The notes under the pieces are model-generated. The model saw only the letters and a program-made list of their open reading frames with translations. It searched no databases and was not told the origin of the DNA. Shown piece after piece: positions 1 to 7,819 of a DNA stretch of 64,000 nt. The stretch's first letter is position 1; every line of letters begins with the position of its first letter. The DNA lies in contig NTJQ01000002.1 in the NCBI GenBank assembly GCA_002457555.1, forward strand, positions 1 through 64,000. Reading direction: 5' to 3'. This stretch comes from Marine Group II euryarchaeote MED-G37. GTDB taxonomy: Archaea > Thermoplasmatota > Poseidoniia > Poseidoniales > Thalassarchaeaceae. Made by a program: the position numbers and the translations under genes.

Positions 1-12
1 TGAGTTGGCACA

Positions 13-1566
13 ATGATTCCAGATTGGATGACCTCTGCTTCTCGCCAATTCGATACGGTCTTAGTTGCTAATCGAGGGGAGATTGCAGTCAGGGTTCTGC
101 GGGCTGCCAAAGAATCTGGACTTCGTGGAGTTGCGGTTTATTCAGACCCTGATACAGGCTCTCTACATGTCGAAAATGCAGATCAGGCAGTACATCTTCC
201 AGGTACTACCCTAGCAGATACTTATCTCAATGCAGATGCAATAATCGAGGCTGCGCGCTCTACCGGCGCTCAAGCGATTCACCCAGGTTTCGGATTCCTT
301 TCTGAGCGGGCGGATTTTGCAAATGCGGTCAAGGCAGCTGGTCTGATTTGGATTGGTCCACCAGCCGATGCAATCAATACTATGGGAGACAAGATATCTG
401 CTCGCCGCTGCATGATTGAATCAGGAGTTCCGGTAATCCCGGGTGAAGAAATATCCATGGGAGGAGATTCTGATCACCTAGGTGTATTGGCAGCCGCAGC
501 GGCTCGTGTCGGCTATCCTCTCCTACTGAAAGCAAGCGCAGGTGGTGGAGGAAAGGGAATGCGAGCAGTACACGAACCCAAGATGTTGCGAACGGAGTAC
601 GAAGCTGCGGCTAGAGAAGCAACAGCAGCATTCGGCGACGGCACCGTGTATGTCGAAAGGCTTCTGAAAGGTGCCCGCCACGTTGAGATTCAAGTCTTAG
701 CCGATAGTAACGGGAATTGTATTCATCTAAACGAAAGGGATTGTTCCCTCCAACGCCGACATCAGAAAGTCATCGAGGAAGCTCCGAGTCCAGCGGTTAC
801 CTCTACAATCAGAGAAGCGATGGGAGAGGCGGCTGTTCAGGCGGCAAAGGCAGTCGATTACGAAGGCGCAGGGACAGTAGAATTCCTACTTTCTGACCGA
901 GGTGAATTCTTCTTCTTGGAAATGAATACTCGTCTACAAGTAGAGCACCCTGTAACTGAGATGATTACTGGAATAGACATTGTGCAGAAGCAATTTGAGG
1001 TCGCCGCCGGATTACCTCTTGGATTGTCTCAATCAGATATAGGAATCATAGGTCATGCTATGGAAGCTCGAATCTATGCCGAAGACCCCAGCAAAGGATT
1101 CCTTCCAGCAATTGGTGACTTAGCGATGTGGCGTGCACCAGCAGGGCCAGGCATTAGAGTCGATACAGGTGTCCGTGAAGGAGATGCGGTAACTGTCGAC
1201 TTCGATCCGATGTTAGCCAAGCTAATCGTTCACGCCCCAACAAGAACTGCAGCCGCAAGACGCCTAGATAACGCACTGTCGGACCTAAGGGCTCTTGGAG
1301 TAATCACAAACATAGGATTCCTTCGTCAAATGACTACCCATCCCGATTTTATTTCTGGTGGAATAACTACTGATTATTTGGATTCCAGAGATGTCTCTGA
1401 TTTCGCTGAGCCCGAACCTGACCCTGCGACTCTTGTGGCAATAGCCGCAGCAGCAAGTCGGTTCGGACTCGACCGGGCAGGCTCCGGACCATCTGAGTCG
1501 TTTGTTGATGAACATACAGGGCACAGCGGAGACCCATTCAGGACCTTGTCGAGGTCATTTCCTTGA
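13..1566 (+). CDS. accC: Acetyl-/propionyl-CoA carboxylase, biotin carboxylase subunit
   Basis: This is the ATP-dependent biotin carboxylase subunit of an acyl-CoA carboxylase, which carboxylates biotin on the carrier protein. The N-terminal VANRGEIAVRVLRAA motif, the glycine-rich ATP-grasp loop (KASAGGGGKGM, about residue 175), the EMNTRLQVEHPVTE catalytic segment and the biotin carboxylase C-terminal domain are all visible. At 517 residues it is slightly longer than bacterial AccC (about 450), the excess being a poorly conserved tail. An internal ATG at residue 5 is an alternative start. The biotin carrier gene follows 9 bases downstream. No carboxyltransferase gene is in the window; it may lie upstream of base 1. 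Whether acetyl-CoA or propionyl-CoA is the substrate cannot be told from this subunit. Confidence 0.93.
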   Translation: MIPDWMTSASRQFDTVLVANRGEIAVRVLRAAKESGLRGVAVYSDPDTGSLHVENADQAVHLPGTTLADTYLNADAIIEAARSTGAQAIHPGFGFLSERADFANAVKAAGLIWIGPPADAINTMGDKISARRCMIESGVPVIPGEEISMGGDSDHLGVLAAAAARVGYPLLLKASAGGGGKGMRAVHEPKMLRTEYEAAAREATAAFGDGTVYVERLLKGARHVEIQVLADSNGNCIHLNERDCSLQRRHQKVIEEAPSPAVTSTIREAMGEAAVQAAKAVDYEGAGTVEFLLSDRGEFFFLEMNTRLQVEHPVTEMITGIDIVQKQFEVAAGLPLGLSQSDIGIIGHAMEARIYAEDPSKGFLPAIGDLAMWRAPAGPGIRVDTGVREGDAVTVDFDPMLAKLIVHAPTRTAAARRLDNALSDLRALGVITNIGFLRQMTTHPDFISGGITTDYLDSRDVSDFAEPEPDPATLVAIAAAASRFGLDRAGSGPSESFVDEHTGHSGDPFRTLSRSFP

Positions 1567-1575
1567 GGTGAAAAG

Positions 1576-2076
1576 ATGGAGTGGAGTATTGGAGAATCGG
1601 GTGTTCGCTACACCGCTAAATTGTCTGATTCAGAGGGCACACTTAGCCTCGGTGCACTAACTCGTGATGGGCACAAAGCACCACATTCTGAGATTGGCAT
1701 TACCCGAGACTCCCAAGGTGCTAGACTCCTTGTCGAAATTGATGGTTCCGCACATATTGCGCACGTAGCAAAGGTTGGTGATGATTGGTGGATTCACATC
1801 AATGGGCGAATCCATGTTGTTCATGGTCACGAACCTGGAAGCGCTGATTCAGCCGCTGGCGAGGGTGGTCTAACAGCCCCGATGCCTGGAACCATTCTAG
1901 AGGTGCATGCAAAAGCTGGACAAAGGGTTCGAGAAGGCCAAACTTTGTTGGTTATGGAAGCGATGAAAATGGAGCACAGAATCCAAGCACCGAAGGCTGG
2001 TGAAGTACTTTCAGTGAATTTTGCAGAGGGTGAAAGAGTCGATATGGGAGCGACTTTAGTAGAGCTTGGCGACTGA
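1576..2076 (+). CDS. Biotin carboxyl carrier protein of acyl-CoA carboxylase
   Basis: This 166-residue protein carries the biotin that shuttles CO2 between biotin carboxylase and carboxyltransferase. The C-terminal half is a biotinyl/lipoyl domain beginning APMPGTI, with the biotinylation motif MEAMKME and the modified lysine at residue 131. The N-terminal half (1-95) is a beta-rich region like the linker/BT domain found fused to biotin carboxylase in larger alpha subunits. Here the two functions are split over two genes. A GAGGTG ribosome site lies at 1565-1570, just after the biotin carboxylase stop, so the pair is probably one operon. Confidence 0.92.
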   Translation: MEWSIGESGVRYTAKLSDSEGTLSLGALTRDGHKAPHSEIGITRDSQGARLLVEIDGSAHIAHVAKVGDDWWIHINGRIHVVHGHEPGSADSAAGEGGLTAPMPGTILEVHAKAGQRVREGQTLLVMEAMKMEHRIQAPKAGEVLSVNFAEGERVDMGATLVELGD

Positions 2077-2108
2077 ATTATGCCGGCATTGGATTCAATA
2101 GTGGCCGA

Positions 2109-2705
2109 TTGTTCGGATTAATCGTGAACGAATACGACTTTGTAATCGCACTATGTATGGGAATAGGCCTAGCGGCAGCCTCTGGATTCCGTGTTTTCTT
2201 ACCTCCTTTCTTGCTTTCCATAGGGGTCAGAGCCGACGCTGTGGAAGTTGATCTGACAAATTCATCATTGGAATATTTCGACTCCAATATTGCAGTAATT
2301 CTCCTAGGTGTTGCTACAATAGCCGAACTTGCAGCATACTATGTTCCATGGGTTGACAACCTGTTAGATTCAATCGCCAGTCCTGCAGCAATAATTGCAG
2401 GCGCCGGAATGACGGCAGTCGTTCTTGAAGGGTCTGACCCAGTAATTCAATGGTCTCTAGCAATCATCGCTGGCGGTGGTGTAACCGCAGCCGTTCAGGG
2501 CGCAACAGTAGTTACGAGAGGAGTATCAACTGCCATAACAGCCGGAGTAGGGAATCCAGTTGTAGCAACTGGTGAAAATATTGCAAGTCTAATACTTTCA
2601 ATACTAGCAATTGTATTGGCTCCTTTAGCAGCAGTCTTGGTTGTTATTCTACTCGCAATGATCGTCAATAGGATGATGAAGAAAGCGAAAACTTCCAGCG
2701 TCTAG
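2109..2705 (+). CDS. DUF4126-like integral membrane protein
   Basis: This is a hydrophobic protein of about 195 residues with four to five predicted membrane segments. The N-terminal GIGLAAASGFRVFLPPF stretch is characteristic of DUF4126 proteins, whose function is unknown. The last helix is followed by a basic tail (NRMMKKAK), suggesting a cytoplasmic C terminus. The frame opens with TTG at 2109; GTG at 2124 is an equally plausible start, and neither has a clear ribosome site. It follows the biotin carrier gene by about 30 bases and converges on serS with almost no spacer. The family call rests on recalled similarity. Confidence 0.72.
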   Translation: MFGLIVNEYDFVIALCMGIGLAAASGFRVFLPPFLLSIGVRADAVEVDLTNSSLEYFDSNIAVILLGVATIAELAAYYVPWVDNLLDSIASPAAIIAGAGMTAVVLEGSDPVIQWSLAIIAGGGVTAAVQGATVVTRGVSTAITAGVGNPVVATGENIASLILSILAIVLAPLAAVLVVILLAMIVNRMMKKAKTSSV

Positions 2706-2707
2706 AT

Positions 2708-3988
2708 TCAATTTAGCGGATGGAGAACTGCCTGTCCACCCATATGTGGAACTAGAACGTCAGGAACTCGCACTGTTCCATCTTCGTTCTGATATTGTTC
2801 CATAATCGCCACCAACGCCCTGCTGGTGGCAACCGCGGTCGAATTCAGAGTATGTACTGCGGCATTTCCCTCGGTAGTACGATACCTCATTCGTAGACGA
2901 TTAGCTTGGTAATCGGTGCAATTAGAGCATGAAACAACTTCCTTGTATGCATTGGCGCCAGGCAACCAAGCCTCCAGGTCGTATTTCTTTGATGCAACAG
3001 TTCCCATATCGCCTGTGCAGATATTTACTACTCTGTAATGCAAACCTAGGCTATCCCACAACTCAACGGCATTGGTAAGTAAATCCTCATGATGTCCCCA
3101 AGAATCATCTGGCTTGCAAATTACAATTTGTTCAATCTTAGTAAATTGGTGTACTCTCCAAATTCCTCTATCAGACAAACCATGCGCTCCTACCTCGCGT
3201 CGGAAGCAAGAAGATACTCCAACTAACTTAATCGGCAATTCTGCAGGTTCGATAATTTCGTCCATTCTCATCGCAGTAAGTGGGTGCTCGCTAGTTGCGA
3301 TGAGATAGTATTTGTCTGGTTCAATTCCATACATGACGGTCTCAAAGTCTCCTAAGTCGGTGACGCCTTCGTAGGCCTCTCGATTCATCATAAGAGGTGG
3401 TTGCACCAAGGTATAGCCGCGTTCGATGAGGAAATTTGCAGAGTAACTCTGTAGAGCCATTTCTAAGCGAGCCAGGTCACCCTGAAGAAAGTAGAAGCGA
3501 GAACCTGTTACCTTTGCACCTCTAGCAAGGTCAACCCAATTATTCATCTCGATGAGGTCGTTATGATTACGTGCTTCGAAGCCTAACTCAGTCTTGTTGC
3601 CGTGTAAACTGTGTAGGGTATTTTTCTGGTCATCTTCTCCTACCGGAACCGAATCATGCAGGATATTTGGAACTCGCATTCGAATTGCATCTCTTTCTGC
3701 TAAGCAAGAATCGACTTTTTCACTTAGTGCATCTATCTCTTGCCCGAGACTTGCGACTTCTACCAAGATTGAGTCAGCGGCGGCTGAATCACCCGATTTT
3801 TTCGCCTCAGCGATACCTCTTGCGGCCTCATTTCGCTTCTTCCTGAGTTGGTCGGCATCATACCTTGCCTGCCGCCATTCTTCATCGAGACGGATTACCT
3901 CATCGATGTGGTCCTGGGGCATCTCTCTCTTGTCATGGTCTGCCCTCAGCACATCTGCGTGCTCTCGGAACATGCTCATGTCCAGCAT
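2708..3988 (-). CDS. serS: Serine--tRNA ligase
   Basis: This 426-residue class II aminoacyl-tRNA synthetase charges tRNA-Ser. The N-terminal ~110 residues form the long coiled-coil arm typical of SerRS (DADQLRKKRNEAARGI onward) that contacts the long variable arm of the tRNA. Motif 2 (FRREVGAHGLSDRGIWRVHQF, with the shared Arg) and motif 3 (NSTAVATSRALVAI) are intact. It belongs to the common SerRS type, not the rare methanogen type. The start MLDMSMFREH fits the family N terminus (MLD..LFR). It lies downstream of, and on the same strand as, the presenilin-like protease gene. Confidence 0.96.
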   Translation of the reverse strand: MLDMSMFREHADVLRADHDKREMPQDHIDEVIRLDEEWRQARYDADQLRKKRNEAARGIAEAKKSGDSAAADSILVEVASLGQEIDALSEKVDSCLAERDAIRMRVPNILHDSVPVGEDDQKNTLHSLHGNKTELGFEARNHNDLIEMNNWVDLARGAKVTGSRFYFLQGDLARLEMALQSYSANFLIERGYTLVQPPLMMNREAYEGVTDLGDFETVMYGIEPDKYYLIATSEHPLTAMRMDEIIEPAELPIKLVGVSSCFRREVGAHGLSDRGIWRVHQFTKIEQIVICKPDDSWGHHEDLLTNAVELWDSLGLHYRVVNICTGDMGTVASKKYDLEAWLPGANAYKEVVSCSNCTDYQANRLRMRYRTTEGNAAVHTLNSTAVATSRALVAIMEQYQNEDGTVRVPDVLVPHMGGQAVLHPLN

Positions 3989-4061
3989 AACTATCCAACC
4001 TTAGGGTCCAGCACTCAGACTTCAATGAATCGGGGAATCTCACTCTTTGGTGTGCGATGCA

Positions 4062-5129
4062 CTAGAGGAAGGTAATCGCCTGAAACAATTCTGCTGGCCC
4101 CACAGCATAGATTCCACTGATGATGTACCCCAATATCGCTCCGCCGTTTAACAAAGGCAGTCCTGGTTGTGGATTTCCTTGCGCAACGAAGGTCATCAGT
4201 AGCACATATCCAACTAGACCTCCGATAAGTGTACCAATTGCCACAACTATCTGCGCCATGTAGAAGTCACCGTATGGATTCCAAATTTCTGGACCCCATT
4301 CAGGTAGGAAAGAAATTGCTGATATTACTAACATACCTGGAAATATTACATCTCCTAGACCCATGAATAAGGCATCTCGACTCTTTTTTTTCGGTTTCAT
4401 TCTGTCCTGCCTATCAACTAGTTCTGCTTCCATTACATCAGGAGGTGGAGGTGAATCTTGCATTACGTCTCCTTCTTGTTCTAGGAAGGAATACCCCTTT
4501 TCCTTTGGAGCGACGAGTAAAACTGGTAGTTTGAGTCCAATCATGGTATCTGCTAGTTCAAGCATGTGCTTACTCTTGTGAACAGCCCAATAATCGTAAA
4601 TAGCGGCTAGAACCATGAAAATTATGACAAGTGTTGGAACAAATGAAATTCCAATCATCACAATTACTCCTGATCCAACCATAACCCCAACTGAATTCAC
4701 TACCCACCATTCTGGATAGCGATATAGTGTGACCATTCCTCCAATGGTTATGGCAAGGGCAGACAACCCCACAGAAGTAGCCGTTGCGAACCCGATAATG
4801 TAGAGAATAAGCAAGGTAAATGGTTGGATTGCATAGAATAGGCTCAGTCCAAGGGCGAGCATAACTATTCCCTTGATGAGGTAATCTAACCCCTTACGGG
4901 CTAACCAAATAATTCCCACTGTAAAAATTCCAATCATCAATAGTTCAAACAAAATAAACCCAGATTTTGTTGTCCCTTCCTCGCCGAATGCTCTAGCTTC
5001 CGGAATATCGTATAATGGTTGGATGAATATGCCGATTCCTATGGTCATAATGAACATCCCAGCCATGCCAACCATGGATTCCCATTGCTCCATCATCATC
5101 TCGATGACACTTTCACTCTGGTCGGACAC
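4062..5129 (-). CDS. Presenilin/signal-peptide-peptidase-like (A22) intramembrane aspartyl protease
   Basis: This is a predicted polytopic membrane protease that would cleave transmembrane helices. The two catalytic aspartates are in AAIYDYWAVHKSKHM (D179 from the chosen start) and FMGLGDVIFPGML (D260), the YD and GLGD signatures of the family. A hydrophilic acidic/basic loop of about 50 residues separates them, as in archaeal presenilin homologues. The usual PAL motif appears as GLPLL near the C terminus. The open frame extends upstream to 5249 across the neighbouring start, so I use the GTG at 5129 (VSDQSESVIEMMMEQW, 355 residues); the ATGs soon after are also possible. It is divergent from folC. 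Substrate is unknown. Confidence 0.82.
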   Translation of the reverse strand: MSDQSESVIEMMMEQWESMVGMAGMFIMTIGIGIFIQPLYDIPEARAFGEEGTTKSGFILFELLMIGIFTVGIIWLARKGLDYLIKGIVMLALGLSLFYAIQPFTLLILYIIGFATATSVGLSALAITIGGMVTLYRYPEWWVVNSVGVMVGSGVIVMIGISFVPTLVIIFMVLAAIYDYWAVHKSKHMLELADTMIGLKLPVLLVAPKEKGYSFLEQEGDVMQDSPPPPDVMEAELVDRQDRMKPKKKSRDALFMGLGDVIFPGMLVISAISFLPEWGPEIWNPYGDFYMAQIVVAIGTLIGGLVGYVLLMTFVAQGNPQPGLPLLNGGAILGYIISGIYAVGPAELFQAITFL

Positions 5130-5172
5130 AGTGTCCCCCAAGTTCAAGGACCATATCACCTTGACCCGTATT

Positions 5173-5191
5173 CGCGCCCTATAGGGGCGCG
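5173..5191. promoter_or_regulatory. Inverted repeat in the divergent A22-protease/folC promoter region
   Basis: CGCGCCC (5173-5179) and GGGCGCG (5185-5191) are perfect 7-base arms around TATAG. The element is 15 bases before the folC start and about 44 bases from the proposed protease start, so it could be an operator or part of a short leader hairpin. No regulator can be assigned. Confidence 0.35.
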
Positions 5192-5205
5192 GCGGATGTG
5201 TAGCA

Positions 5206-6429
5206 ATGGAAGACCGAGAATGGCTCATGGATAGGAGATTTGCCGGCATGAATCTCGGTTTGCAAAGAATTGAGTTATTACTGCAGAAGATGGATAATCC
5301 ACAAATGGATTTTCCATCGATTCACGTCGCTGGAACTAATGGAAAGGGAACACTGTGTGCCTTTCTTTCAAGCGCTGCAGCAAATAGCGGTTTGAAAGTC
5401 GGCCTGTTTACTACTCCACATCTTGTTGTAGTAGAAGAGAGGGTTCGTATCGACGGAGAGGTAATTGATTCACAGACTTTTGATGAGCATCTTTCTACAG
5501 TTCGTGCTGCTGCTGTCGAAGTCGGAGAAGAATTAGGAGAAGAACCAACCTTCTACGAATGCACATTTGCAATTGCCATGATATCCTTCTCTTACGCCGG
5601 CATAGAACGCGCAATCATCGAAACCGGACTAGGTGGCGAGGGGGATGCGACATGTTTGGTCGATGCCGATCTATGCGTCATCACGACCATCGGACTCGAC
5701 CACACCGAAATCCTCGGTAATACTCGCGAACAAATCGCACGTGCAAAGGCCGGAATCCATCGTGAGGGTGTGCCGATGGTGGTATATCATCCCGGAGACG
5801 AATCAATTTTGAAAACAATTGCCGGGGTAGCCGGCGACGACTTGTATGTTCATGAGGGCTCAGGTTCGATAGTAGATTATTGGGAGGATTGGTATATTTT
5901 TGCTGGATATATTGCAGCATCTTTTGGATGGGAGCTTCCAACTAAGGAAATTAACTGGCCAGGGCGTTCTCCGAATTGGCCTCCTTCTGAATTATTTGAT
6001 CCTAGGATTAGAATCAGTGCAGCACACAATTCGGATGGATTTAATGCAGATTTGTTGGCTATAGATAATCCGACAATTCTTTTGATTGGAGTCACACAAA
6101 AAGCTGATTTAAACACCGCACTTTCAGATGTGACTAGCGAAATATGGCACATGGCAACTTTCCGTCATATCATTGTCACTGAACCGACAACGGGACGTAA
6201 TCCTGCGGTTGAAGCTGAAGAATTAGCTAAGGTGATTTTCGCCAATAGATTCGATGAACCGATTATAGAAAAAGACCCCTCAAAAGCTATCGAAATAGCA
6301 GAAATCATGTCGAGACAAGCTGGTTGTGATATATCGGCGATGGGTAGTATTTATCTTGTTGGAGATTTACTGAAATTTGCTGTGCAAAGAAGTGACGGCG
6401 ACCTTTGGGAACACCTTCGCGTACATTGA
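5206..6429 (+). CDS. folC: Folylpolyglutamate synthase / dihydrofolate synthase
   Basis: This Mur-ligase-fold enzyme adds glutamate to folates. The N-terminal P-loop is HVAGTNGKGT (residues 40-49). It is followed by TTPHLVVVEERVRIDG, TGLGGEGDATC, a TTIGLDHTEILGNT segment and KAGIHREG, which supplies the lysine carbamylated in this family. The 407 residues match usual FolC length. The start MEDREWLMDRRFAGMNLGLQRI is consistent with FolC N termini, which begin about 35 residues before the P-loop. The stop overlaps the upstream part of the next small gene's region. Folate polyglutamation fits with dCMP deaminase a little downstream (thymidylate supply), though that link is inference. Confidence 0.92.
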   Translation: MEDREWLMDRRFAGMNLGLQRIELLLQKMDNPQMDFPSIHVAGTNGKGTLCAFLSSAAANSGLKVGLFTTPHLVVVEERVRIDGEVIDSQTFDEHLSTVRAAAVEVGEELGEEPTFYECTFAIAMISFSYAGIERAIIETGLGGEGDATCLVDADLCVITTIGLDHTEILGNTREQIARAKAGIHREGVPMVVYHPGDESILKTIAGVAGDDLYVHEGSGSIVDYWEDWYIFAGYIAASFGWELPTKEINWPGRSPNWPPSELFDPRIRISAAHNSDGFNADLLAIDNPTILLIGVTQKADLNTALSDVTSEIWHMATFRHIIVTEPTTGRNPAVEAEELAKVIFANRFDEPIIEKDPSKAIEIAEIMSRQAGCDISAMGSIYLVGDLLKFAVQRSDGDLWEHLRVH

Positions 6430-6464
6430 GAATCAAAAGGGATGACCCACTTCGGAGGCCAAGT

Positions 6465-6791
6465 ATGACATCCAAGGCAGAGGACAAGCTGGAAATTGTT
6501 GTCCAAGTAGAGTCCAAGGACACTAGTTCCAAAGTCATCCTAATTATGCTGATTATTGTGCTAGTCGGGTTAGTAATTGCAGTAATGATAAGTGGGGGAC
6601 CAGATGCACTTCTAACAAGTGGTGATGACAGAGGTGTTGGAAATTGTGGGGATGGCATAGACAATGACCAAGGAGGTCAATCAGACCGCGATGACCCTGA
6701 TTGCTATGCAAATCCAGAAGTTTGGGAGGGATATGACCCGAGTCGTACAGAGGCCAACCGAGATAACGACCCTCCCGGTGGGAGACCTTGA
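6465..6791 (+). CDS. Small single-pass membrane protein with CGDGIDND motif
   Basis: This 108-residue protein has a charged N terminus (MTSKAEDKLEIVVQVESKD), one strongly hydrophobic helix (about residues 22-45, VILIMLIIVLVGLVIAVMIS) and an acidic extracellular tail. The tail contains NCGDGIDNDQGGQSDRDDPDC, a variant of the CGDGIDNDxDGxxDxxDPxC motif seen in many bacterial surface proteins, where paired cysteines enclose calcium-type aspartates. I chose ATG 6465 rather than an upstream in-frame ATG at 6405 because GGAGG lies at 6454-6458 and because 6405 would overlap folC. It is followed closely by dCMP deaminase. Function unknown. Confidence 0.7.
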   Translation: MTSKAEDKLEIVVQVESKDTSSKVILIMLIIVLVGLVIAVMISGGPDALLTSGDDRGVGNCGDGIDNDQGGQSDRDDPDCYANPEVWEGYDPSRTEANRDNDPPGGRP

Positions 6792-6800
6792 GGTGGAATG

Positions 6801-7238
6801 ATGAGTTTGAAGTGGGATGCACGTTTTCTTGACCTTGCAAAACATATCTCAGACTGGTCGAAGGACCCTTCTACCAAGGTTGGCTGTGTTGTGGTCGGAG
6901 AAGATAGAGAAGTTCGTTCGACCGGATTCAATGGATTTCCAAGAGGAATCGAGGATACCGCTGCTAGGCTGAACGACCGTAGTCAGAAGTATCCAATGAT
7001 TTGTCATGCCGAAGAAAATGCAATCATGCACGCTGCTCGAATCGGTATTTCACTCAAGGATTGTACTGCTTATGTTACTTGGCCACCTTGCTCTCGGTGC
7101 GCTCGTTCTTTGATTCAAGCCGGCGTTCGTGAAGTAGTGTATCCTGAAGATTGTGAGATTCCCGAGCGCTGGGAGGAAGATTTCGCAATCGCAAACAGTA
7201 TGTTTACCGAATCTGGAGTAAATTATCGCTCGGCCTGA
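6801..7238 (+). CDS. Deoxycytidylate (dCMP) deaminase
   Basis: This zinc-dependent cytidine/deoxycytidylate deaminase family protein likely converts dCMP to dUMP, feeding thymidylate synthesis. The zinc and catalytic residues are in CHAEENAI (His-Ala-Glu) and PPCSRCAR (Cys-x-x-Cys), about residues 68-102. STGFNGFPRGIED near residue 45 is a typical dCMP-deaminase substrate segment. At 145 residues it has normal length. Two consecutive ATGs occur at 6798 and 6801; the second is better spaced from the GAGGTG ribosome site at 6790-6795. It converges on the kinase gene with one base between stops. Confidence 0.9.
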   Translation: MSLKWDARFLDLAKHISDWSKDPSTKVGCVVVGEDREVRSTGFNGFPRGIEDTAARLNDRSQKYPMICHAEENAIMHAARIGISLKDCTAYVTWPPCSRCARSLIQAGVREVVYPEDCEIPERWEEDFAIANSMFTESGVNYRSA

Positions 7239-7239
7239 T

Positions 7240-7806
7240 TTATTCAGAAATCATAACCCAGAGTTCCTCTAGGTCAGAATGTAAGTCATCAAGGCTTCCA
7301 TCGTTGACTAGTACGAGATCCGCCAGTGCCGCAGTCGCATTGAGGGCTTGACCAGATTCATCTTTTGCAACAGCTTCTTTCTCTTCATTAGCGAAGAAAG
7401 TCTCTCTGTCAACAATATCTCCTGTTCTCGCACGAGCCTGTGCTCTTTGCCAGCGCGCATCCATTCCTGCACGAACTTCGATAAGAATGAAATCATCACG
7501 TTCCTGCAAAGCCTCGACTTCACCGGGTGTTCTTATCGAATCGATTACTGCATTCTTTCCATCTAACCTCTCAAGCAACATTTCAGCGAGAATACCAGGT
7601 CCACCGCTTCTCCGTAATTCATTCCCACCATCGATTAAATTCTCTCGAGATTCTTTGATTCCATTCTGTTTGAGGTGAGCACGTATGGAATCTGAGCATG
7701 ATTCACTTGCCAACCCCTTGGATACAAGAAAGTCGACTACGGTTGATTTACCCGAAGCATAGCGTCCAGTCAGCCCTATTAGCACATGACCCCGAAAGGT
7801 TGGCAT
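7240..7806 (-). CDS. UPF0200-like P-loop kinase/ATPase
   Basis: This 188-residue P-loop protein has Walker A LTGRYASGKST (lysine 20). The pattern VIDSIRTPGEVEALQERDDFILIEVRA, a basic R-x-R-A-R segment and the ending ADLVLVNDGSLDDLHSDLEELW match archaeal UPF0200 proteins, distant relatives of dephospho-CoA and nucleoside monophosphate kinases. The substrate is unknown. It starts 14 bases after the Lhr-type helicase stop on the same strand, so the two are probably cotranscribed. Dephospho-CoA kinase activity is possible but not shown by the sequence. Confidence 0.78.
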   Translation of the reverse strand: MPTFRGHVLIGLTGRYASGKSTVVDFLVSKGLASESCSDSIRAHLKQNGIKESRENLIDGGNELRRSGGPGILAEMLLERLDGKNAVIDSIRTPGEVEALQERDDFILIEVRAGMDARWQRAQARARTGDIVDRETFFANEEKEAVAKDESGQALNATAALADLVLVNDGSLDDLHSDLEELWVMISE

Positions 7807-7819
7807 TCAATATCGCTTT

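Noticed and set aside
3594-4004. Open frame of 136 residues opposite serS.
   Set aside because: It is a shadow of serS; the serS reading has complete synthetase motifs.
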